Assembly (NCBI GenBank): GCA_964625865.1 | Contig: CAZVEV010000207.1 | Coordinates: forward strand, 1-10,995 | DNA length: 10,995 nucleotides | Origin: CAZVEV01 sp964625865 | Lineage (GTDB): Bacteria > Planctomycetota > Phycisphaerae > SM23-33 | Direction of reading: 5' to 3' | In this document: piece by piece, positions 1 to 7,529 of the stretch | Numbering within the stretch: position 1 is the stretch's first letter | How the letters are laid out: each line of letters starts with the position of its first letter | The notes under the pieces: generated by a model | Database searches by the model: none | Seen by the model: the letters and a program-made list of their open reading frames with translations, nothing else | What the model was told of the DNA's origin: nothing | Program-made: the position numbers and the translations under genes

Positions 1-60
1 GGAGAAGAGACACTGCGAAACGCACACGCCCAGCAGCAACGTTCGACGTCGATCGGTCAT
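1..60 (-). CDS. Start of an exported protein, cut by the window edge
   Basis: Only the first 20 codons are visible: MTDRRRTLLLGVCVSQCLFS. An ATG at 60-58 follows an AGGG Shine-Dalgarno sequence (68-71 on the plus strand) with a 7-nt spacer. The short basic N-region (Arg4-Arg6) followed by a hydrophobic stretch looks like a signal peptide. RR-T-LLL could be a weak Tat motif, but a Sec signal is equally possible. It lies 65 bp after the upstream sulfatase stop, on the same strand, so it is probably the next gene of the operon. The body of the protein is outside the window and its function cannot be told. Cys13 and Cys17 do not sit in a good lipobox. Confidence 0.6.
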   Translation of the reverse strand, partial: MTDRRRTLLLGVCVSQCLFS

Positions 61-69
61 CGCACTGCC

Positions 70-117
70 CTATCGTTCACGCGTAACGACGGATATCCAC
101 GTTTGCTTCATCAGCAT
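70..117 (-). CDS. Possible 15-codon mini-ORF between sulfatase and next gene
   Basis: A short reading frame, MLMKQTWISVVTRER, starts 8 nt after the sulfatase stop codon. The TGA of the sulfatase (128-126) runs directly into AGGAG (126-122), only 4 nt before the first ATG and 10 nt before a second in-frame ATG at 111-109. It ends in TAG (72-70), which itself overlaps the AGGG ribosome binding site of the next gene (ATG at 60). The arrangement could couple translation across the junction or form a leader peptide. It could equally be chance: no homology can be claimed for 15 residues. The strong ribosome binding site is the main evidence. Confidence 0.3.
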   Translation of the reverse strand: MLMKQTWISVVTRER

Positions 118-125
118 GTCTCTCC

Positions 126-1490
126 TCAGTTGTACTTCTTCCCGCAGATGCCCGGCTGCCATCCCCACTGTGGTTTCATCAGTCCGGACTCCCACCGTGC
201 GTAGGCCGCGGCCAGGCGCTTGACGACGTCGGGGCGCTTGGCGAACAGGTCGTCCTTTTCGGAGATGTCTTTGGCGATGTGGAACAACTGCGGGCGTTCG
301 GCGTGACGCATCTTGACGAGCTTCCACTCGGTGTCGCGGACGGCCCAGTGATACAACTGGCGCCAAAACAGTGTCTGATGCGGAGGTGTCTTCTTGCGGC
401 CATCCACGTGCGGAAGCAGATCGACACCGTCGAGTTTCCAGGCCGGCTGGATGCGGCCCCCCGCGGCAGCCAGGGCGGTGGGCATGACATCGAGCGTGCT
501 GACCGCGTGGTCGTATCGCCGGCCGGCGGGGACCTTGCCGGGCCACTGCATGCAGGCCGGCACGCGGATGCCGCCCTCGTAGTACTCCCCCTTCATGCCG
601 CGCAAGGGCGTATTCCGGGAGCGGTTCCCCGTCGGCTTGCCCCCGTTGTCGCTCCAGAAGATCACCAGCGTCTCAGACTCCAGCCCGCAGTTGCGGACCG
701 CGGCGAGGATTCGTCCGATGTTGCGGTCCATCGACGCGAGCATGGCGGCCATGGTGCGGCGTTTCGGGTCCGCGTTTTTCGGCATGGCGGCGATCTCGTC
801 GGCCGGCGCCTGGAGGGGACCGTGGATGGCGTTGAAGGGCACGTAGAGGAAGAAGGGTCGGGCCTTGTGCTTGCGAACGAATGCGGCGGCCTCGCGTCCG
901 AAGGCGTCGGTCAGGTAGGCGTCTTCGCGCTTGACCGGCTTGCCCCCGCGCAGCAGCCTGCCCCTGGGGTTGTGCCTGATGAAGTACTCCGCCGCCCCGT
1001 TGTTGAAACCGAAGTACTCGTCGAACCCGCGCCGGTGCGGCTGGAACTTCTCGGCCTCGCCTTCGTGCCATTTGCCCACCATCCCCGTCGCATAGCCCAG
1101 CGCCTTGAGTCGCTCAGCGATGTTCGGGCGGTCGAGCGGCGTGCCGATCTCCACCTCCCGCGACTGCCGGAACGGCCCCGGGTTGTCGTCGAAGCCGAAC
1201 CGCTGCTGGTACTGGCCGCTCATCAGCCCCGCCCGCGACGGGCCGCACACCGCCGCCGTGACGTATGCCGTCGAGAACCACGTGCCGGCTCGGGCGATCG
1301 AGTCGATGTGGGGCGTGGGCACGTCGCACGTGCCGTGGTACCCCACGTCGCCATAGCCCAGGTCGTCGGCGAAGATCAGCACGATGTTCGGCTTGCGTTT
1401 CTTGCTCTCGGCCGCGGCCGCCGCCCCGCGGGGCATGGCGCACGCTACGGCGCCGACGCCGCATGCCTTCAGGAAATCCCGACGATTCAT
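126..1490 (-). CDS. Tat-exported S1-family sulfatase (arylsulfatase type)
   Basis: This 454-residue type I sulfatase hydrolyses sulfate esters using a formylglycine made from the Cys of its signature. The N-terminus MNRRDFLKACG is a clear Tat signal, with an Ala-rich cleavage region near residues 22-27. The core shows PNIVLIFADDLGYGDVG (34-50; metal ligands Asp42 and Asp43), CGPSRAGLMSG (82-92; Cys82 is the formylglycine site), KWH (140-142), His223, SDNGG (280-284) and Lys300 in GMKGEYYEGG. These match alkaline-phosphatase-fold sulfatases of the GALNS/arylsulfatase A type, and the length is normal. The start at 1490 is chosen because GGAG lies 7 nt upstream (1498-1501) and the Tat motif follows at once; the open frame back to 1568 would run into the phosphorylase gene. 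It begins 17 bp after that gene. The KWHEG sequence has Glu where Leu is common. Substrate not assignable. Confidence 0.95.
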   Translation of the reverse strand: MNRRDFLKACGVGAVACAMPRGAAAAAESKKRKPNIVLIFADDLGYGDVGYHGTCDVPTPHIDSIARAGTWFSTAYVTAAVCGPSRAGLMSGQYQQRFGFDDNPGPFRQSREVEIGTPLDRPNIAERLKALGYATGMVGKWHEGEAEKFQPHRRGFDEYFGFNNGAAEYFIRHNPRGRLLRGGKPVKREDAYLTDAFGREAAAFVRKHKARPFFLYVPFNAIHGPLQAPADEIAAMPKNADPKRRTMAAMLASMDRNIGRILAAVRNCGLESETLVIFWSDNGGKPTGNRSRNTPLRGMKGEYYEGGIRVPACMQWPGKVPAGRRYDHAVSTLDVMPTALAAAGGRIQPAWKLDGVDLLPHVDGRKKTPPHQTLFWRQLYHWAVRDTEWKLVKMRHAERPQLFHIAKDISEKDDLFAKRPDVVKRLAAAYARWESGLMKPQWGWQPGICGKKYN

Positions 1491-1507
1491 AGTTGTTCTC
1501 CGACGAT

Positions 1508-4500
1508 TCACAGGTGAATCACGATCGTGTTGGTCTTCTCCGACAGGAGACGATCGAGGGCCCTGCATTCGATCGCCAGCCCGCCGGTCCTGTACGGCTG
1601 GTCAAGACGGACGGCAGGCGGCGTCTGTCCGTTGACGGTAATGCTCCGGGGCCCGGGCGTTCCATCATCGATCTTGTAGCAGATGCGCACGGGCTTGCCC
1701 AGCAGTTCCCAGTCCACTTCCAGGCCGTTCAGCGCCGCCGGCAGGACGGGGTCGAATACCACGCGGTTTCCGCTGCGGCGCAGGCCCAGCATGTGGCGGA
1801 CCACGAGCGAGACGGCCAGACCCGGCCCGCTGGAGTATATCCGCCAGCCGCCCCTGACCGGTACCGTGCCGTCGACCACGCGAGCGTAGTCGCGGTCGGC
1901 TTCGTAGCGGTCAGCAAAGGCCGCATCCGAACTGCTGAAGGTGCAGTTGGCCTGCCGGATAACGGCGTTGGGGACGGTCCGGTCCAGTTCCACCGGCACG
2001 ATGCGCATCAGGCCGTCGAGCACGTCGTCTGCCCGCCCGAGCCGAGCCATCGCCTCCAGGTATCGAATGTGAGCGTGGACGTACATGATGCCGATCTCCC
2101 GCCCGAAGAAGCTCGCCGTCTCGCCTCGCTGGAAGACGTGCTGACGGCCCCCGTCGTAACGTGGCGGGCGATCCATCAGGCGGGCGCCGTCGGGAGCGAG
2201 CAGGTGCTCGCCGATCAGGTCCGCGTGGCGGTGCGCTTCGGCGGGGGTGAAGATCCCGCTGAGGACCCCGCGGACCATCGGCAGGAGGCGATAGTGGATT
2301 CCCGTCCGTGTGTCCGACGGATGGAGCAGCGGCTCGCAGTGTCCGTCGGCACCGAGGATGCCGAATCCGCACACCGTCTCGTCCGGAATCAGCCGGTGGT
2401 GAAACTCGCGGCGGACCCGGGAGGCAAAGTCGGCAAGCGGTCCTGCCTGTTCGGGCCGTCCCGCTCGCCTCCACAGGCGGCTCAGCGCGTTCAGCGTCTG
2501 GTAACAGAGGCAAACGGTCCAACTGCTGACCATCGTCTCTGCAAGCCTGCCGTCGGCCGGCTGAAGGCTGTCGTTCCAGTCGCCGTGCCCGTAGGCCACC
2601 AGGGACATCCCGGGCAGGAGGCCGCGCCGGATGTGCTCGACGGCGCGGTCGATGTGGTCCGCAAGCGTCTCGTCGGGGCCCGGACCGTCGTGGTATGGCA
2701 GGAGGCGTTCCAGAACAGATATATCACCGGTAGCCTCGACGTACTCGCAGACCGCCAGGATCGGCCAGTACACCACGTCACCGTGGGCCTTGTCTGACCG
2801 GACCCCGCGGTGCTCGTCGAACATGAACCACTGAGGCCAGCCTCCGTCGGGCGACTGGTTGGCAAAGACCGTTTCCAGGATGGCCCGGACGTCCCGGTCG
2901 CCTCCGAGCGCCAGCAGCATCTCGACAGGCCCCTGACAGACGTCCCGCGTGCCCCAGGCGGCCCCGAGGTACTGCTCCAGCCCGTGCGGGGCCGACAGGT
3001 GGACTGCCGCGTTGTGGACGAACCACGGCAGGATCGTGCCAAGCCGCTGCATTCGCGGATCAGCCGATCGCAGCGTCAGACCACCGGCCAGAGCGGCCGG
3101 TGCGTCGGCCGGCGAGGACGTGTCGGCGTCCAGGGCGCCGGTAAACGCCAGGCTGAACTGCCGAACAGTCACCGTGTCGATGGTGAGAAAAGGCCCGCCG
3201 CGCGAATGCCCATCGGCAAAGAGCGCCTCGTCCCCGCCGACCCGTGCCACCGCGGCCCAGTCCCCGGGCCTAATACGTACCCACGCGTCGGGATTTCGCC
3301 GGCCGAACCGCGTGTGGGCAGGCGGCCGGAGAGTAATCGCGCCCGGACCGACCGCGACGACCTCGCCAAGGTCCGGCTCGTCGCCCGGCGAGCCCATCAC
3401 CACGTCGGTGACCAGCAGGAATCGCCTGGGCGCGTCGCTCTTCAGGTCCACCGACACGATGCGATTGTCCGGGCTGATCCGCGTACGGACCTCCACGGCG
3501 TCCCGGCCGCATCGATACAGCCACATGCAGCCGTCCGTGGCATCGATGAAGGCCGACGGGACGGCCAGAAGTTCCCACCGGCCCCCGCGCTCGACGAAGA
3601 CGCGAAGCCCCCCCTTCAGGACCACCGCCAGCGGGTCACGCCGAACGCCGGTCGCCACGTTCAGCGACAGGTTCCCCACCGCCAGGTGCGAGACGAACAC
3701 GCCCTGCATGTAGGCCGTACAGGACAGCGCCCCGCGAGCCGCCACCCACTCGCCCGCGCCACGCGGAATCGCCCCCGTGGGACGTTCCTGCAGCAGGTCT
3801 TTCCTGCGGAGCACCACGTGGCGGTTGCCCGCTGTGAAAAACGACAGTGCCCTGCCGTCGGCGTCAATCTCCTCGTGCAGGCGGTCGGGCCACATCTCGG
3901 CGACTTGCGCGTCTGACAAGTCCTCCGAGGCGAACAGCCGCGGCGAGGCAAGCAGGTTCGCCTCACGGTTCTGCGGCTGGAATCCGCCATCAGGCTCAGT
4001 CACGACCGGGCTCCGGGACGGGACCCTGTCCAGGTCCGCCGGACCGGTCGGCTCGGGGTGGTCCGCAACGTAGACCGCGAAGAACTCCACGCCCCGGCGC
4101 CCCCCCGGCGCGAGAGTCACGGGAGCGGACTGCAGGGCGACCAGGCTGAACTCGTACTGCCTCCGCACACTGCCGAGCGCCAGGCGGTCCAGGGCCTCGG
4201 GGCGTCGCGTGACGCGATACGGCAGGCCGTAGAAGTCGAAACCGTCGGTGACGAACGACTCACAACCGCTGCGACACCCGAGCATCAGCCACGGGTGGCG
4301 ACCGTCCTGGGCCATGTTCTGTCGGGAACACGACACGTGACCCATTTCCGGATGGACCAGCACGGTGTGGTCGACGTATTGGCTGATGTACGCCTCGTTG
4401 CCCGCGTTGGACATGCTCACGTCCTGGGCGAGCACGAGGTCGCACGCGATCTGGTTAGTTGATGTGTTGTCCAGATCGACCTGCCACGACCAGCCGGTCT

Positions 4501-4813
4501 CCTCTGACAGCACGAGCGTCAGGCGGTACTCCACGTCGCCCAACGTTCCGCGGACGACCATCGAGTCGGCGCCGAAGGCGACCTGTCCCGGCGAGGCGGA
4601 GCCCAGCAGAGGCGTCCACGCCGCGACACGATCCCCGTCGAGCAGGCGGAGATACACGTTGGCGCAGCTGCCCTCGCAGGTGTTTCCCGCGTAGAGCGTG
4701 ATCGGCACGTCCGGGGCGTGGATCGACCGGACCGCCCCGCTGTTGAGCAGGGCGAAAGTGATCCCCCCGGCGGTGACTGCCTTTTCGCCGTCATGCGGCC
4801 CGCTACTTTCCAC
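1508..4813 (-). CDS. GH94/GH149-type glycoside phosphorylase, similar to 1,2-beta-oligoglucan phosphorylase
   Basis: An 1101-residue cytoplasmic enzyme (no signal peptide) of the inverting phosphorylase clan, which cleaves beta-glycosidic bonds with inorganic phosphate to release a sugar 1-phosphate. An N-terminal beta-sandwich region (about 15-260) contains NEAYISQYVDH (139-149) and SRQNMAQDGRHPW. A second beta-rich part (about 310-600) follows, then an (alpha/alpha)6 barrel (about 600-985) with GTRDVCQGP (621-629), a GGWPQW segment, and GHGDWND (742-748) holding the presumed acid Asp. The C-terminal GWRIYSSGPG (989-998) resembles the phosphate-binding region of GH94. Size and N-terminal sequence resemble 1,2-beta-oligoglucan phosphorylases (about 1100 residues), but beta-1,3-specific GH149 enzymes have similar size, so linkage is provisional. 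The start is inferred as GTG at 4813: the open frame continues to 4966 only inside the preceding sulfatase. It overlaps that gene by 11 bp and lies 17 bp before the next. Confidence 0.88.
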   Translation of the reverse strand: MESSGPHDGEKAVTAGGITFALLNSGAVRSIHAPDVPITLYAGNTCEGSCANVYLRLLDGDRVAAWTPLLGSASPGQVAFGADSMVVRGTLGDVEYRLTLVLSEETGWSWQVDLDNTSTNQIACDLVLAQDVSMSNAGNEAYISQYVDHTVLVHPEMGHVSCSRQNMAQDGRHPWLMLGCRSGCESFVTDGFDFYGLPYRVTRRPEALDRLALGSVRRQYEFSLVALQSAPVTLAPGGRRGVEFFAVYVADHPEPTGPADLDRVPSRSPVVTEPDGGFQPQNREANLLASPRLFASEDLSDAQVAEMWPDRLHEEIDADGRALSFFTAGNRHVVLRRKDLLQERPTGAIPRGAGEWVAARGALSCTAYMQGVFVSHLAVGNLSLNVATGVRRDPLAVVLKGGLRVFVERGGRWELLAVPSAFIDATDGCMWLYRCGRDAVEVRTRISPDNRIVSVDLKSDAPRRFLLVTDVVMGSPGDEPDLGEVVAVGPGAITLRPPAHTRFGRRNPDAWVRIRPGDWAAVARVGGDEALFADGHSRGGPFLTIDTVTVRQFSLAFTGALDADTSSPADAPAALAGGLTLRSADPRMQRLGTILPWFVHNAAVHLSAPHGLEQYLGAAWGTRDVCQGPVEMLLALGGDRDVRAILETVFANQSPDGGWPQWFMFDEHRGVRSDKAHGDVVYWPILAVCEYVEATGDISVLERLLPYHDGPGPDETLADHIDRAVEHIRRGLLPGMSLVAYGHGDWNDSLQPADGRLAETMVSSWTVCLCYQTLNALSRLWRRAGRPEQAGPLADFASRVRREFHHRLIPDETVCGFGILGADGHCEPLLHPSDTRTGIHYRLLPMVRGVLSGIFTPAEAHRHADLIGEHLLAPDGARLMDRPPRYDGGRQHVFQRGETASFFGREIGIMYVHAHIRYLEAMARLGRADDVLDGLMRIVPVELDRTVPNAVIRQANCTFSSSDAAFADRYEADRDYARVVDGTVPVRGGWRIYSSGPGLAVSLVVRHMLGLRRSGNRVVFDPVLPAALNGLEVDWELLGKPVRICYKIDDGTPGPRSITVNGQTPPAVRLDQPYRTGGLAIECRALDRLLSEKTNTIVIHL

Positions 4814-6482
4814 CGCGGGCCTTCTTTCGTGCGGCGTCTCGTTCGGCTTTCGAAAGATGCACGTACGGATAGCGGTACACCTTGTCAGGCACACCGTACC
4901 GGCGGCGCATGGCGGCCAGTCGACGGCGCAGCGTCCGGGCCACGTCGGCGTAAGCGGGATCGTCATGCACGCTGGCCAGTTCGTTCGGGTCGGTCTTCAG
5001 GTCGAACAGTTCGTAGACGTCGTCGGTGTAGTAGTGGATGAGCTTGTGGCGGGCCGTCCGGATGCCGTCGTGGCGCGGCACGTTATGGGCGCCATGGTGG
5101 TAGTAATGGTAGTAGATCGCGTCGCGCCAGTCGGGCATCTTCTGGCCCCGCAGCATCGGCAGGAAGCTGGCGCCCTGCATCGTCGGGGGAACCTTCACGC
5201 CCGCCGCGGCAAGGAAGGTCGGCGCGAAGTCGATGTTCTGCACCATCGCCTCGATCCGCGTGCCCGGCTTGATCGCCCCCGTCCAGCGAAGCACGAACGG
5301 CATGCGGAGCGACTCCTCGTACATCCATCGCTTCTCCATCCAGCCGTGCTCGCCGATGAAGTAGCTCTGGTCCGAACAGTAGACCACTACCGTATGGGTG
5401 CCCAATCCCTGCTTGTCGATCCAATCGACCAGCCGCCCGACGTTGTCGTCGACGGCCGAGACGCAGCCGAGGTAGTCCTGCATGGGGCGCCGATACAGGT
5501 AGGCCGCCAACGCACGGGTGTCCTTGAACGTACCGGCCACCAGCAGGCGGTGATACTCGGCGTTGCGTTTATCCTCGTGCCGGGCCCAGGCTCGCTGGTT
5601 CTCGCCCAGGTCGGCCCAGCGGCGCTTCTGGTCAGCCGTCGCGGGGGGCGGATACTTGTCGGCCCGGGCGGGGCGACCGTCCCAGACCTTCATCCACGCC
5701 TTGGCCGCGTAGGGTGCACGGCCTCTGTAGTCGTCGAAGAACGTCTTCGGCAGGGGGATGTCGGTCGAGGGATAGCGGTCGAAATGTCTCGGCGGGGGCT
5801 GGCGCGGCACGTGCGGGGCCTTGAACTGCGCCATCAGCAGGAAGGGCTTGCTCCGGTCCCAGCGCCTGGTCAGCCAGTCGATAGCCTTGTCGGCGATGAC
5901 GTCGGTGGCGTAGCCCTTGCAGGTGGTTTGGCCTTTGGCGGTGGCGAAGAGCGGATCGTAGTACGCCCCCTGCCCGCCATGGCCGAACAGGACGTCCCAG
6001 TAGCCCACCTCGTCGGTGGGCGTGGGCGGCTTCTGGTGCCACTTGCCGATCAGCGCCGTCTGGTACCCGGCCCGCTGAAGCAGGCGCGAGTACACGGTCT
6101 GGCGCCCGTTCCATTGGGCGCCGTTGTGCGTGACGCCATTGGCGTGGCTGTGCAGCCCGGTCAGGATCGACGCGCGGCTTGGCGAGCAGATCGAGTTGGC
6201 GCAAAAGGCGTTGGCCAGCAGCGCCCCCTGCCTGGCGAGCCGGTCGATGTGGGGCGTCTTCGCCACGCGACTGCCGTAGGCCCCGATGGCGTTGCAGGCG
6301 TGATCGTCGCTCATGATGAACAGGATGTTCGGCCTGCGCTTCGCGGCTTGCGGGGGGCCGGCAGCAGAGAACTGCCCCGCCAATCCAAGCGACGCAACAC
6401 CGGCCAGACCTCGGAGCATCGCTCTCCGCGTGATGCCGCCAGTCGCCTCGGGGCTGTCTGTCCTCGTCCAGAGTGTGCTCAT
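4803..6482 (-). CDS. Tat-exported S1-family sulfatase (GlcNAc-6-sulfatase/mucin-desulfating type)
   Basis: A 559-residue sulfatase with a Tat signal: ITRRAMLRGLAGVASLG (17-33) after an unusually long N-region, with cleavage probable near residues 40-47. The core has PNILFIMSDDH (51-61; Asp59 and Asp60 metal ligands), ICSPSRASILTG (98-109; Cys99 converted to formylglycine), GKWH (146-149), His224, SDQ (370-372), GEHGWMEKR (377-385) and MYEESLRMP (387-395). The C-terminal part (about 455-540), with YYHYYHHGAHNVPRHDGIR, is the DUF4976-like end seen in sulfatases related to N-acetylglucosamine-6-sulfatase and mucin-desulfating enzymes. The metal-site motif reads SDQSYF where SDQGFF or SDQGWF is usual. 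The ATG at 6482 is preferred over one 16 codons upstream because GGAG lies 8 nt before it (6491-6494). It starts 44 bp after the aldo/keto reductase. The exact sulfated sugar is unknown. Confidence 0.95.
   Translation of the reverse strand: MSTLWTRTDSPEATGGITRRAMLRGLAGVASLGLAGQFSAAGPPQAAKRRPNILFIMSDDHACNAIGAYGSRVAKTPHIDRLARQGALLANAFCANSICSPSRASILTGLHSHANGVTHNGAQWNGRQTVYSRLLQRAGYQTALIGKWHQKPPTPTDEVGYWDVLFGHGGQGAYYDPLFATAKGQTTCKGYATDVIADKAIDWLTRRWDRSKPFLLMAQFKAPHVPRQPPPRHFDRYPSTDIPLPKTFFDDYRGRAPYAAKAWMKVWDGRPARADKYPPPATADQKRRWADLGENQRAWARHEDKRNAEYHRLLVAGTFKDTRALAAYLYRRPMQDYLGCVSAVDDNVGRLVDWIDKQGLGTHTVVVYCSDQSYFIGEHGWMEKRWMYEESLRMPFVLRWTGAIKPGTRIEAMVQNIDFAPTFLAAAGVKVPPTMQGASFLPMLRGQKMPDWRDAIYYHYYHHGAHNVPRHDGIRTARHKLIHYYTDDVYELFDLKTDPNELASVHDDPAYADVARTLRRRLAAMRRRYGVPDKVYRYPYVHLSKAERDAARKKARGGK
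4820..4825 (-). promoter_or_regulatory. Ribosome binding site for the GTG-started phosphorylase
   Basis: AGAAGG on the minus strand lies 6 nt before the GTG at 4813-4811, inside the last codons of the upstream sulfatase. No ATG in the phosphorylase frame lies near the end of the sulfatase. This is the main support for choosing the GTG start and suggests that translation of the two genes is coupled. Confidence 0.55.
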
Positions 6483-6526
6483 GTCAACTGCTCCGATGTG
6501 CGGGCCGGCCGACGGCAAGGGCGGCC

Positions 6527-7459
6527 TCACGTCGTCGCGGCCGCTCTTGCGGTGCGTTTGACCTTCCGCACGCGGGCGGCCAGGTCGTCGATCTCGGCGA
6601 GGGTCTCAAAGCCGACCAGCAGCGTGTCGACGCAGCCGAGATTCAGCGCGAAGCTGACCGACGCGTCGCGCTTCTCGTCGCTGTCCCTGTACTTGCCCTC
6701 CCCGATAATCTTCATGCCCACCACGCCCTTGCCCGCGGCGTGGACGGTCTTCAGGACCGGGGCGACCTTGTCCGGCGGGCCGTCCATCTTGTCGCCATAC
6801 GGGTTGATCCGCGCGTGGACAAGGTCGACCCACGGCTCGGTCGCTGCAGCCGCCAGGGCCGGTATCGAATGACACGACACGCCGTGGGCCCGGATGACGC
6901 CTTTGTCCTTGAGGCCGGCCAGCAGGTCCATCTGCTTTCGCAGGTCCTTCGGCCAGGTGCCTTCGGTCACGCAGTGCAGGTGCACCACGTCGATGTAGTC
7001 GGTCTTCAACTCGGACAGGAAACGCTTGACCACGACGTCGGCGTCGAGGCGGTCGGTCCCGGGGATGCCTCGCGGCTTCCACCAGATCTTCGAGACGATC
7101 GCGTACGAGCTGCGGTCGACCGGCTTCATCGACGCGGCGAACAGCGGGTGCGAGCCGTACAGGTCGGCCAGGTCGAACCAGCGCACGCCGCGATCGTACG
7201 CCCCGCGGACGAGCTTCTCGAAGCCCTTTTGGCCCAGGCGGGTCTGGTTGGACGCGCGTTTCCACCCCTTCATGCCCGTGCCCATCCCCACGCGGGAGAC
7301 GGTGATCTTCGTCCGCCCCAGACGGACCATCTCGTAGGGGTCGAAGTTCGTCGGCGCCGCGGGGGCGGGCTTGGCGACAATACTGTTCTGACAACCCAAC
7401 ACGAGCCCGCCGGCTCCTAGCGCCATTCCTTCGAGAAACTCACGACGTCCAACACTCAT
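6527..7459 (-). CDS. Tat-exported aldo/keto reductase, possible lipoprotein
   Basis: A 310-residue NAD(P)-dependent oxidoreductase of the aldo/keto reductase fold, which interconverts carbonyl and alcohol groups on sugars or related compounds. The catalytic tetrad is visible: Asp96 and Tyr101 in FDLADLYG (95-102), Lys124 in VSKIW, and His162 in DVVHLHC. The N-terminus SVGRREFLEGMALGAGG is a Tat signal, and VLGC (20-23) makes a plausible lipobox, so the mature protein may be lipid-anchored at Cys23. Tat export suits an enzyme that folds around its cofactor in the cytoplasm. The last conserved part, GCVDTLLVGFETLAEI (275-290), is the usual end of the barrel with the cofactor-binding loop. The gene follows the ThuA protein by 70 bp and precedes a sulfatase by 44 bp. 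The substrate is unknown; a role with oxidised glycan products is inference. Confidence 0.9.
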   Translation of the reverse strand: MSVGRREFLEGMALGAGGLVLGCQNSIVAKPAPAAPTNFDPYEMVRLGRTKITVSRVGMGTGMKGWKRASNQTRLGQKGFEKLVRGAYDRGVRWFDLADLYGSHPLFAASMKPVDRSSYAIVSKIWWKPRGIPGTDRLDADVVVKRFLSELKTDYIDVVHLHCVTEGTWPKDLRKQMDLLAGLKDKGVIRAHGVSCHSIPALAAAATEPWVDLVHARINPYGDKMDGPPDKVAPVLKTVHAAGKGVVGMKIIGEGKYRDSDEKRDASVSFALNLGCVDTLLVGFETLAEIDDLAARVRKVKRTARAAATT

Positions 7460-7467
7460 GGTCATTA

Positions 7468-7472
7468 CTCCT
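7468..7472 (-). promoter_or_regulatory. Ribosome binding site that decides the reductase start
   Basis: AGGAG on the minus strand is 8 nt from the ATG at 7459 but only 2 nt from the in-frame ATG at 7465. Normal spacing therefore favours 7459, giving the N-terminus MSVGRREF instead of MTMSVGRREF. Confidence 0.7.
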
Positions 7473-7483
7473 GTAAGAGTCCG

Positions 7484-7525
7484 CGGTCAGTCGACCGGAA
7501 TACTCCATTCTACGCCGGTACGGCG
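7484..7525 (-). other. Two small hairpins in the 70-bp gap between the ThuA and reductase genes
   Basis: The gap 7460-7529 holds two short inverted repeats: CGGTC-AGTC-GACCG (7484-7497) and CGCCG-GTA-CGGCG (7513-7525). Neither is followed by a T-run, so they are not convincing intrinsic terminators. They could affect mRNA stability between the genes or be chance in GC-rich DNA. I see no convincing promoter in this gap. Confidence 0.25.
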
Positions 7526-7529
7526 GGCG

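Noticed and set aside
279..1517. A 412-codon plus-strand frame opposite the downstream sulfatase.
   Set aside because: Mirror of the sulfatase codon pattern; no motifs.
1493..3916. Long plus-strand frames (434 and 368 codons) opposite the phosphorylase.
   Set aside because: Shadow frames of a well-supported gene; no recognisable domains or good ribosome binding sites.
4698..6872. A 724-codon open frame on the plus strand.
   Set aside because: It runs antisense through a clearly real sulfatase and both gene junctions; its translation is Val/Arg/Gly/His-rich without motifs. Long antisense frames are expected in GC-rich genes.
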